Source: Ramlibacter tataouinensis (lineage in GTDB: Bacteria > Pseudomonadota > Gammaproteobacteria > Burkholderiales > Burkholderiaceae_C). Taken from it: a stretch of DNA of 64,000 bases. The notes under the pieces were generated by a model that had not been told where the DNA came from, ran no database searches, and worked only from the letters and a program-made list of their open reading frames with translations. Each line of letters starts with the position of its first letter. Within the stretch, counting starts at the first letter, position 1. This document shows positions 12,122 to 19,036 of this stretch, piece by piece. Where the stretch lies: contig DIZF01000016.1 in assembly GCA_002427815.1 (NCBI GenBank), forward strand, positions 16,135 to 80,134, given 5' to 3'. A program made the position numbers and the translations under genes.

Positions 12122-12856
12122 CTATTTAATTGGGGACAGATTAGTTATCCGATGGAACTCAGGCAGTGGCCTCTTACCTGTTGGTCTCCCCACCTGCGCC
12201 ATGCTGACTCGCCGCGACGTTCGCCTTTGCAGATCAGCCACGTAGTCGGGCTCGCCCAGGGCCCAACCCCGCAGTACCGAGTCGGTCATGGCCGCCTGCT
12301 CTGCCGGACTGATTCCTGACTGCACTAGCCCCGCATAAGCCGCCTCCCGCGCAAACGGTGTGTTCCCCAGTTCCCAGTAAATCGGATGAGGAGAAATCAA
12401 ACGGTCATTCCGTCGACCCACATAGTGGGAATAGCTCGACCAGGGATATTCACCGACCGTCTCGGTCATGCCTGCGCGCACGGGGTTGAGGTCAATGTAG
12501 GCCATGCAAGCGAGCAGATAGCGCTCGGCCTGAATCAATGTGGAGCGATACCGGCCTTCCCATAAGGTGCCCGTGCGCTCTTGGCGCTGGTTGAAGTAGC
12601 GCACATATCGTCGACCGACCGACTGCATCATTTGCGGTATTCCGGCCGCGGTTTCGGGCGTGGCAAGAAGATGAAAGTGGTTGCTCATCAGCACGTAGGC
12701 ATGAATGGCCACGCTCGACTTCCGGGCATGTTCGTCCAGCATGGCCAGCAGTGTCTCGTAGTCCGCCCCGGTCGTGAAGATGGACTGCCGGTTATTGCCG
12801 CGCTGGATGATGTGGTGGGGGTAACCGGGGACGGTCAATCGGGGAAGGCGAGCCAT
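12122..12856 (-). CDS. REP-associated tyrosine transposase (Y1_Tnp/IS200-like)
   Basis: HUH-superfamily Y1 transposase of 244 residues, acting on single-stranded DNA at REP-like palindromes. The HUH pair is H60-F-H62 in VLMSNHFHLL, and the tyrosine region is GRRYVRYFNQRQ (Tyr84/Tyr87). The RAYT-typical GTLWEGRYRSTLI and AYIDLNPVRAGM follow. The start at 12856 (MARLPRLTVPGYPHHI) is the conserved family N-terminus; the longer frame upstream is a shadow of the methyltransferase gene. The last residues (NLSPIK) and stop are encoded by a repeat unit. The gene appears intact. Confidence 0.92.
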   Translation of the reverse strand: MARLPRLTVPGYPHHIIQRGNNRQSIFTTGADYETLLAMLDEHARKSSVAIHAYVLMSNHFHLLATPETAAGIPQMMQSVGRRYVRYFNQRQERTGTLWEGRYRSTLIQAERYLLACMAYIDLNPVRAGMTETVGEYPWSSYSHYVGRRNDRLISPHPIYWELGNTPFAREAAYAGLVQSGISPAEQAAMTDSVLRGWALGEPDYVADLQRRTSRRVSMAQVGRPTGKRPLPEFHRITNLSPIK

Positions 12857-12890
12857 GGAGGTTCCGGCTCCATATCGGAAGCCGGCGATA

Positions 12891-12908
12891 AATTGGAATC
12901 TGACCCCA
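12891..12908. repeat. Right terminal inverted repeat of the RAYT element
   Basis: AATTGGAATCTGACCCCA, exact inverted partner of 12083-12100. The next bases (AATTA, 12908-12912) contain the TAA stop of the neighbouring methyltransferase gene. Confidence 0.8.
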
Positions 12909-12909
12909 A

Positions 12910-13743
12910 TTATGCGAGTTGTGGATACCGGATCGGCTCCAACGTCTCCAGGCCGAATTCGGCCAGCACTGCGCGCAAGCGCTGAGCGGCGCTGTGTTTT
13001 TTCTGGCCGGTGTGGCGCGCCAGGATCAGCTCGTTCTTCAGGCTGTGCTCCCAACCCACCAGTTCGGTGACGCTGACGTGGTAGCCGCAGGCCTCGAGGT
13101 AGAGACAACGCAATACGTTGGTGAGTTGACTGCCCAGCTCGCGCGTGTGCAGGGGATGGCGCCACAACTCGGCCAGGGGTGTGCGTGAAAGGGCAAGGGC
13201 CTTGTTTTGGCGCAGGCATGAGGCAACTTCCGCCTGGCAGCACGGAACCAGCACCATGAAGCGGGCTTGTTTGCGCAGACCGAAGGCAATTGCGTCGTCG
13301 GTTGCGGTGTCGCACGCGTGAAGCGCCGTGACGACATCGATGCGCGCCGGCAAGGCTTCATGGTCCGCCGCCTGCTCGGCACTCAGATTGAGGAACGACA
13401 TTCTTTCGAATCCGAGCCGTGCCGCCAGTTGCCTTGCCTTTTCGACCAATTCGGCCCGGGTTTCGATGCCGTAGATATGGCCGGCGCTGCGTTGTTTGAA
13501 ATAGAGGTCATAGAGGATGAACCCCAGGTAGGACTTGCCCGCGCCATGGTCGGCCAGCGTCGGGCCATCGGCTGTCTCGGGTAACTCGAGCAGCAATTTC
13601 TCGATGAACTGATAGAGGTGATAGACCTGCTTGAGCTTGCGCCGCGAGTCCTGGTTCATTCGCCCGTCGCGGGTGAGGATGTGCAGTTCCTTGAGCAATT
13701 CGGTGGATTGCCCGGGCCGCAGTTCCAGTGCCTCGGTCTTCAT
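12910..13743 (-). CDS. Class I SAM-dependent methyltransferase (Methyltransf_32-like)
   Basis: Predicted cytoplasmic methyltransferase of 277 residues with unknown substrate. The SAM-binding motif I is visible as LADHGAGKSYLGFIL (about 63-77), followed by a motif II-like YGIETRAELVEKA and a VVTALHACDTATDDA segment; the ALHACD and VPCCQ signatures resemble the Methyltransf_32 group. It shares ATGA with the downstream DUF1415 gene. The TAA stop lies in the border sequence next to the RAYT terminal repeat, so the original C-terminus may have been altered by the insertion. Confidence 0.8.
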   Translation of the reverse strand: MKTEALELRPGQSTELLKELHILTRDGRMNQDSRRKLKQVYHLYQFIEKLLLELPETADGPTLADHGAGKSYLGFILYDLYFKQRSAGHIYGIETRAELVEKARQLAARLGFERMSFLNLSAEQAADHEALPARIDVVTALHACDTATDDAIAFGLRKQARFMVLVPCCQAEVASCLRQNKALALSRTPLAELWRHPLHTRELGSQLTNVLRCLYLEACGYHVSVTELVGWEHSLKNELILARHTGQKKHSAAQRLRAVLAEFGLETLEPIRYPQLA

Positions 13744-14294
13744 TTCCTGGGCCCGATACCGAGCGCGTCCCAGCCCTCCCGCCCCAGGCGGCGCAATGTT
13801 TGCATGTTGGCTTCGTAAATGGCATCCGGCTGCGCGAGGGCCTCTACCGCGCGGTCGATGCTCGCTTCGCGCAGGAGGTGGATCGTGGGATAGGGTGAGC
13901 GATTGGTGAAATTGGTGATGTCGTCCGCCTCGGTCCCGGCAAATCGGTAGCCCGGGTGAAAGCTGGCCAGCTGGATCACGCCCTCCAGCCGGCGCTTGCG
14001 AAGCAGGCGATCGGCTTGGGCCAGAAAATCATTGAAATCCAGGAAGTTGTGCAGGCAACCCGGCACGATCAGCAGCGTGGTCTCGCGCACCGCCGCGTCC
14101 TGCGCCAGCAATCCATCCAGTTCGACAGCCAAGTCATCCAGGACCTGGCGCGGATGCGTGGCGCTGCTCACCGCATAGTGAATCTGGCCCTTGACATGGA
14201 CGGCCTTGGCGAAGGGACACAGATTCAAGCCGATCACGGCACGCTCGAGCCATTCTCGGGTGTCGCGCACGACGGTGTCGAAGGGGTCATGCAT
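13740..14294 (-). CDS. DUF1415 family protein
   Basis: Conserved protein of unknown function, 184 residues. The DUF1415 pattern is clear: VVRDTREWLERAVIGLNLCPFA at the N-terminus (residues 7-28), then LIVPGCLHNFLDFNDFL and ASFHPGYRFAGTEADDITNF with conserved Cys, His and Asp. The start at 14294 is chosen because the family begins just before this motif; the longer open frame upstream is antisense-like noise. It starts 2 bp after the hypothetical gene and is coupled to the methyltransferase by ATGA. Confidence 0.85.
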   Translation of the reverse strand: MHDPFDTVVRDTREWLERAVIGLNLCPFAKAVHVKGQIHYAVSSATHPRQVLDDLAVELDGLLAQDAAVRETTLLIVPGCLHNFLDFNDFLAQADRLLRKRRLEGVIQLASFHPGYRFAGTEADDITNFTNRSPYPTIHLLREASIDRAVEALAQPDAIYEANMQTLRRLGREGWDALGIGPRK

Positions 14295-14296
14295 GG

Positions 14297-15019
14297 TCAC
14301 ACGAAACGGTTCGGCTCGGAGACGATCAGTCTTGCCAGATCGTCCATCACCTCGGTCCTGATCGCGGTGGCGGACCAGGTCGTATTCAGGATTTCGAAGC
14401 CGGTGGCATTGAGCAGCCGGAAGGCCAGCGCGCACTGGTCGTGGTCCGGCGTAACCTGCACATTGCCCCGGGTTTCGGTGATGTATTCGAATTCGATCGC
14501 CTGCAGAGTGTTCTTCTCGGGGTGTCGCAGATCCTTGCGCTCGTGCCTGACCGGCCCCATGGCCAGGCGTGACTGGACCCGCTGCAGATCGGGCGGGAAG
14601 TTGACACGGACCGTGCCGCTCACCGGTTGGCCGATCTGCGGCACGATGCGCCAGCCCATCGCGAAGTACTCGAAGACCTCCCGACTGCGAAGCATTTTCT
14701 TGCGCGCATCGACACGGAACTCCGTGAGCTTCATCGCCGGCCAAGGGGTCCTGCCATCAAGGCTGAACTTGGGCGCAGCGGGTTCGATGACGTTGAGATG
14801 ACGCGCCAGGTCCTCCAGATAGCCGAGCGCAAAGCGGCAAGCCACCTCGGTCTGGGCGGTGGTTTCTTCCAGGTCGAGCTGCTGGCGCCCTTGCTGACTC
14901 TGCAAGGAATGGGCTCGCGATTTCAGTTGGTTCAGGAAGCTCACGAAGGCCGGTGCCGGGTGGTGGGGACGAGAAACGATTTTACTTTGGCTGTCGTCCG
15001 CCGCCCGTCGGCCAGGCAA
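14297..15019 (-). CDS. Hypothetical protein in the pil-aro-dgt operon
   Basis: No family recognised. The 240-residue frame is soluble, with an N-terminal helix-rich part (about 28-75, QLDLEETTAQTEVACRFAL) and a mixed C-terminal half with FEYITETRGNVQVTPDHDQC. The annotated ATG at 15019 overlaps the 3' end of the MFS gene by 38 bp; a GTG at 14944 would give a shorter protein beginning at SFLNQLKSRA and may be the true start, since the first 25 residues look unconserved. It lies 2 bp before the DUF1415 gene and so shares its transcript. Confidence 0.6.
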   Translation of the reverse strand: MPGRRAADDSQSKIVSRPHHPAPAFVSFLNQLKSRAHSLQSQQGRQQLDLEETTAQTEVACRFALGYLEDLARHLNVIEPAAPKFSLDGRTPWPAMKLTEFRVDARKKMLRSREVFEYFAMGWRIVPQIGQPVSGTVRVNFPPDLQRVQSRLAMGPVRHERKDLRHPEKNTLQAIEFEYITETRGNVQVTPDHDQCALAFRLLNATGFEILNTTWSATAIRTEVMDDLARLIVSEPNRFV

Positions 15020-16226
15020 GGGCCTTGCGCGAGAGCAATCGACCGGTGAAAGAGGCCAGCCCCAGCCCCGCGATCGCGCAGCCGCCAGTCACCAGCCAGC
15101 TCCATTGCCAGCCCCCGGAACGCGCGGCGACCCAGGCCACCAGCGGCGGCCCGGCAAATTGCCCGAGCGACGAGCATTGCTGCATCCACCCCACCGTGGT
15201 TGAAACGGTGTGCTCATCCGGGGCCAGCCGCACCGCCAGCGAAAACAAGGTTCCGGGAATGAGGCCTCCGATCATCGAGAACATCAGCACGGCCGTGTAA
15301 CGCAGGCCAGCCGCGATTGTCGGGTCGACGCCCTGCCAGATGGGCGCGAACGCGACGAACCCGCCCAGCCCCATGGCCACAAAGCCCAGGTAGAGCAAAC
15401 GTTCGGGTCGCCCGCCACCCTGCAACAGCCGTCCCGAAGCGATGTTGCCGATCATGTTGACCGCCGCCGCCAGGGCCGTGGCCGCGCTGGCCAGCGCCGC
15501 GCCGAGGCCGGCCTGGGAATACACGGTCGGCAGAAAGCCAATGACCGCCAGCCACTGGGCGGAATACACCGCGAAGCTGAACGCCACCAGCCAGGGCCCG
15601 GGCACGGACAGGGTTCGTCGCAGGCGCTGCTGCCAACCTCGGGTCGCCGCAGCCGTCGATGCCGGCGAGGCCATCGCGTCGGCCGGCAACGCCAGCCCGA
15701 GCCAGATTGCCATCCCCGCGGACAATGCTGCCAGCAACCACCACCAACCCGGCCACCCCACCAGCGCAATGACCAGGGGACCGCACAACAGCGCCAGCGC
15801 CGTCCCGAAGGGCATGTAGGCGCCCCACAGTCCCAGGGTCGTGTTCATTCGGGCGGGATCGACCAACCGACGGATCAGGCTGGGCGCCGGCATCGACGCG
15901 AGCAGGAAGCCCAACCCCTCCGCTGCGCGCAGCAGCATGAGGCTCCAGGGATCGCGGGCCCAGCCCCCGAGCAGGCTCGCGCCGGACAGAACCAGCAAGC
16001 CACCAATCATGGTTCGCTTCAGGCCCAGCCCGTCGGCTGCCAGACCGACCACCAGCCCCAGGGTCATTCCCGCCAATTGCACGAGCGACAGCAGGAAGCC
16101 GCCCTGCACCAGGGTCACGCCGAGCGTCCCGCTCAGCACGGGCAACGCCGGGGCCAGCTTGCCGACGTGCAACGCCGCGCTGATTCCGCCCATCACAACC
16201 AGCAACGCGGGATCGGGGCGCCGCAT
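14982..16226 (-). CDS. MFS transporter (CynX/NimT-like)
   Basis: Inner-membrane major facilitator transporter, 414 residues with about 12 hydrophobic helices. It begins MRRPDPALLVVMGGISAALH, with a VGLAADGLGLKRTMIGG loop after helix 2 (the MFS motif A position), and a second half starting near 215 (VAFSFAVYSAQWLAVIGFLP). The layout resembles CynX/NimT-type anion or drug carriers; the substrate is unknown. It starts 2 bp after the dgt stop. Confidence 0.82.
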   Translation of the reverse strand: MRRPDPALLVVMGGISAALHVGKLAPALPVLSGTLGVTLVQGGFLLSLVQLAGMTLGLVVGLAADGLGLKRTMIGGLLVLSGASLLGGWARDPWSLMLLRAAEGLGFLLASMPAPSLIRRLVDPARMNTTLGLWGAYMPFGTALALLCGPLVIALVGWPGWWWLLAALSAGMAIWLGLALPADAMASPASTAAATRGWQQRLRRTLSVPGPWLVAFSFAVYSAQWLAVIGFLPTVYSQAGLGAALASAATALAAAVNMIGNIASGRLLQGGGRPERLLYLGFVAMGLGGFVAFAPIWQGVDPTIAAGLRYTAVLMFSMIGGLIPGTLFSLAVRLAPDEHTVSTTVGWMQQCSSLGQFAGPPLVAWVAARSGGWQWSWLVTGGCAIAGLGLASFTGRLLSRKALAWPTGGGRQPK

Positions 16227-16228
16227 CC

Positions 16229-17359
16229 TCAGACCAGGAGCCTGCGCCCGGTCAGGCGTTCGTGTTCGCGCGCGGCGAAACGGTCCGTCATCCCGGCGAT
16301 GTAGTCGGCCACGGCTCTGGCGCTGTCGGGCCGGGCCGCGAAACCCGCCGGCATTTGTCCGGGCTCGGCCAGGTAGGCTGCGAACAATTCGTGCACGATT
16401 TGCCTGGCCTGCCCGGTCATGGCCATGACCTGCGGATGGCGATACAGCTGATGCAACAGGAAGTGCTTCAATGCCGCCGACTTCGCGCGCATGGCATCGC
16501 TGAAGTCCACCAAGGCTCCGGCAAGTCGCGCCTCGTCGGGGCTCCCAGGCACTGTGCGGCGCAGCCCCTCGCGGGTGGCTTCGATCACGTCATACACCTG
16601 CGCGCTCAGCATGCGCCGTATCGATTCGTACAGCAGCCGCCGGCCCTGCAGGTCGGGGTATTCGCGCAGGGCCTGCGCATGAAAGTCCGCAAAGAGTGTC
16701 ACGTCGCCGAGCTGTTCCATCGTGATCAGCCCGGATCGCACCCCGTCGTCGATGTCGTGTGCGTTGTACGCGATTTCATCTGCCAGGTTGCACAACTGCG
16801 CCTCCAGGCCGGGTTGGCTGCGGTCGAGGAACCGCCGCGCCACACCACCGGGCTCCGCGGCATCGATCCGCTGGGCGTTGGCCCGCGAACAGTGTTTGAG
16901 AATCCCCTCGCGCGTTTCGAACGTGAGATTCAGTCCGTTGTAGCGTGGGTAGCGCTCTTCCAGTTCGTCCACCACCCTCAAACTCTGCAGGTTGTGTTCG
17001 AATCCGCCCCAGCCCGCCATGCAATCGTTCAGGGCGTCCTGCCCGGCATGCCCGAACGGCGTGTGTCCCAGGTCATGCGCGAGGGCGATACCCTCCACCA
17101 GGTCTTCGTTCAGCTGCAACGACCGCGCAACCGAGCGGCCCAGCTGCGCAACCTCGAGCGAATGCGTCAGCCTGGTGCGAAACAGATCGCCCTCGTGGTT
17201 CAGAAACACCTGCGTCTTGTAGACCAGGCGGCGGAATGCGGTGGAGTGCACGATGCGGTCCCGGTCGCGCTGGTATTCCGTGCGCGTGGGCGCAGGCTCC
17301 TCATGATGGCGGCGGCCGCGCGACCGCGCAGGATCGCATGCGTAGCAAGCCAGCGTCAT
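16229..17359 (-). CDS. dgt: Deoxyguanosinetriphosphate triphosphohydrolase-like protein
   Basis: HD-superfamily dNTPase of the Dgt type-2 group, which hydrolyses dNTPs to nucleosides and triphosphate. The metal-binding HD set is present: TRLTHSLEVAQ (His), then GIALAHDLGHTPFGHAGQ with the HD pair, and a later DEIAYNAHDIDDG. The N-terminal STAFRRLVYKTQVF is the usual dGTPase family signature. At 376 residues it matches the shorter dgt group. It starts 1 bp after the aroB stop; aroKB-dgt is a common Burkholderiales order. Confidence 0.93.
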   Translation of the reverse strand: MTLACYACDPARSRGRRHHEEPAPTRTEYQRDRDRIVHSTAFRRLVYKTQVFLNHEGDLFRTRLTHSLEVAQLGRSVARSLQLNEDLVEGIALAHDLGHTPFGHAGQDALNDCMAGWGGFEHNLQSLRVVDELEERYPRYNGLNLTFETREGILKHCSRANAQRIDAAEPGGVARRFLDRSQPGLEAQLCNLADEIAYNAHDIDDGVRSGLITMEQLGDVTLFADFHAQALREYPDLQGRRLLYESIRRMLSAQVYDVIEATREGLRRTVPGSPDEARLAGALVDFSDAMRAKSAALKHFLLHQLYRHPQVMAMTGQARQIVHELFAAYLAEPGQMPAGFAARPDSARAVADYIAGMTDRFAAREHERLTGRRLLV

Positions 17360-17360
17360 G

Positions 17361-18476
17361 TCAGGCCGGGCGGCAGCAGGAGTCGATCACTTCGCGCACC
17401 AGGGTGTCTGGCACGGTCCGTACGGTGGCACTGCCGGGCCTGTCGATGACGACAAACCGGATTTGCCCCGCCTCGGCCTTCTTGTCGACCCGCATCAATT
17501 CCAGATACCGGTCCGCGCCGAGACCGGGGCCAACCGTCGGCAACCCGGCTTGCCGCAGCAAAGCGGTTACGCGCTCGACCCAGGCGCCATCGACCAGGCC
17601 CAGCCGCTGCGACAACTGCATGGCCATGACCATGCCGCAACCCACCGCCTCGCCGTGCAGCCACTCGCCGTATCCGAGGCCGGCTTCGATGGCATGGCCG
17701 AAGGTGTGGCCGAAATTGAGGATGGCCCGCAGGCCGGATTCGCGCTCGTCCTGGCCGACAACACAGGCCTTGATCTCGCAACTGCGCCGGACTGCGTGCG
17801 CGAGCGCCGCCGTTTCACGCCGCACCAACCGGCCCATGTTCGCTTCAATCCAGTCGAGCAGGTCCGTGTCGGCGATGGGGCCGTACTTGATGACTTCCCC
17901 CAGCCCGGCGCTGAATTCGCGGACCGGCAGGGTCTGCAGCGTGTCGAGGTCGCAGACCACCAGCCTGGGCTGGTAGAACGCTCCGATCATGTTCTTGCCC
18001 AGCGGATGGTTGATGCCCGTCTTGCCCCCGACCGACGAATCCACCTGCGCGAGCAAAGTCGTCGGAACCTGCACAAACGGCACGCCGCGCATGTAGCTGG
18101 CCGCAGCGAAACCCGTCATGTCCCCCACCACGCCGCCGCCCAGTGCGTAGAGCACGGTCTTGCGATCGCAACCGTGCTGCAGCAGCGCGTCGAAGATGAG
18201 ATTGAGCGTTTGCCAGTTCTTGTGCGCCTCACCGTCCGGCAACACCACCACATGGACTTGGTCGTGGCGCACTTCGATCGCGCGCTCCAGCACTGCGGCG
18301 TACAGCGGCGCGACCGTGGTGTTGGTGACGATCAGACCCTGGGCTGCCCTGGGCACCTGGGTCCAGGTGGAGGCGTCGCCCAGCAAGCCGGTGCCGATGT
18401 TGATGGGATAGCTGCGATCCCCTAGCTCGATGGGTACCTGATGGAATACGGGGGCGGTGCGGTCGGCGGCGGGCAT
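17361..18476 (-). CDS. aroB: 3-dehydroquinate synthase
   Basis: Second enzyme of the shikimate pathway: converts DAHP to 3-dehydroquinate using NAD and a divalent metal. The 371 residues show the conserved YALGGGVVGDMTGFAAASYMRGVPFVQ-type core (NAD site), QVDSSVGGKTGINHPLGKN (catalytic Lys region) and the metal ligands in LNFGHTFGHAIE. It lies 10 bp downstream of aroK on the same transcript. Confidence 0.97.
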   Translation of the reverse strand: MPAADRTAPVFHQVPIELGDRSYPINIGTGLLGDASTWTQVPRAAQGLIVTNTTVAPLYAAVLERAIEVRHDQVHVVVLPDGEAHKNWQTLNLIFDALLQHGCDRKTVLYALGGGVVGDMTGFAAASYMRGVPFVQVPTTLLAQVDSSVGGKTGINHPLGKNMIGAFYQPRLVVCDLDTLQTLPVREFSAGLGEVIKYGPIADTDLLDWIEANMGRLVRRETAALAHAVRRSCEIKACVVGQDERESGLRAILNFGHTFGHAIEAGLGYGEWLHGEAVGCGMVMAMQLSQRLGLVDGAWVERVTALLRQAGLPTVGPGLGADRYLELMRVDKKAEAGQIRFVVIDRPGSATVRTVPDTLVREVIDSCCRPA

Positions 18477-18486
18477 AGCCGCGAGT

Positions 18487-19014
18487 TTAAGGGTGCGGGG
18501 GCAGCACGCCGGCCAATTCCAGCTGCATCAGGATCATGTTCACCAGGGTCGGTACCGACGGCCGGCCGGTTTCGATCGTGAAATGGCTGGTTTCCCGGTA
18601 GAGGGGGTCGCGTTCCTCGTACAGGCTGCGCAGCCGTCCCATGGGGTCCGGCACCTGAAGCAGCGGCCGGTGGCTGTCGTGGCGCAGCCGCCTGAACAAT
18701 TCCTCCGGTGTTGAACGCAGGTAGATCACCTGGCCCGCCTGGCGCAGCCGCTCGCGATTGGCGGGCCTCAGCACAGCGCCGCCGCCCGTGGCCAATACAC
18801 CGGATGGCGCCTGCGTCAATTCCTGGAGGATCGATTCCTCGATGTCGCGAAAAGCCGTTTCGCCCTCGCGCTCGAAGAAATCCCGGATCGGGCAGCCGAT
18901 GCGCTGCTCGATCTCGTGGTCCGAATCTCTGAAAGGAAGACCCAGCCGCCGGGCGAGTTGGCGCCCGACGGTGGATTTGCCCGAGCCGGGCATGCCGACA
19001 AGGATCAGCTTCAA
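18487..19014 (-). CDS. aroK: Shikimate kinase
   Basis: Phosphorylates shikimate at O3 with ATP. The P-loop GMPGSGKS is at residues 7-14, followed by FRDSDHEIEQRIGCPIRDFFEREGE (substrate Asp and Arg) and ATGGGAVLRPANRE; the lid region and 175-residue length are normal. The start codon is TTG at 19014, with GGTGGG about 6 bases upstream. It follows the Ig-like lipoprotein gene after 22 bp. Confidence 0.96.
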   Translation of the reverse strand: MKLILVGMPGSGKSTVGRQLARRLGLPFRDSDHEIEQRIGCPIRDFFEREGETAFRDIEESILQELTQAPSGVLATGGGAVLRPANRERLRQAGQVIYLRSTPEELFRRLRHDSHRPLLQVPDPMGRLRSLYEERDPLYRETSHFTIETGRPSVPTLVNMILMQLELAGVLPPHP

Positions 19015-19036
19015 GCTGTCCCACCCGGACGCGTGT

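Larger units (their letters stand above)
12083..12908 (-). mobile_element. RAYT (REP-associated tyrosine transposase) element with inverted terminal repeats
   Basis: A single transposase gene is bounded by an exact 18-bp inverted repeat: TGGGGTCAGATTCCAATT at 12083-12100 and its reverse complement at 12891-12908. A related sequence, AATTGGGGACAGATTAG, occurs inside at 12128-12144 and forms the last codons and stop of the transposase. No target-site duplication is evident, as expected for HUH transposases. The element fills the space between the gltB promoter and the methyltransferase gene. Confidence 0.75.

Noticed and set aside
12122..13315. 397-residue version of the RAYT transposase
   Set aside because: The first 150 residues come from antisense-frame reading of the methyltransferase gene and cross the terminal repeat; the conserved N-terminus starts at 12856.
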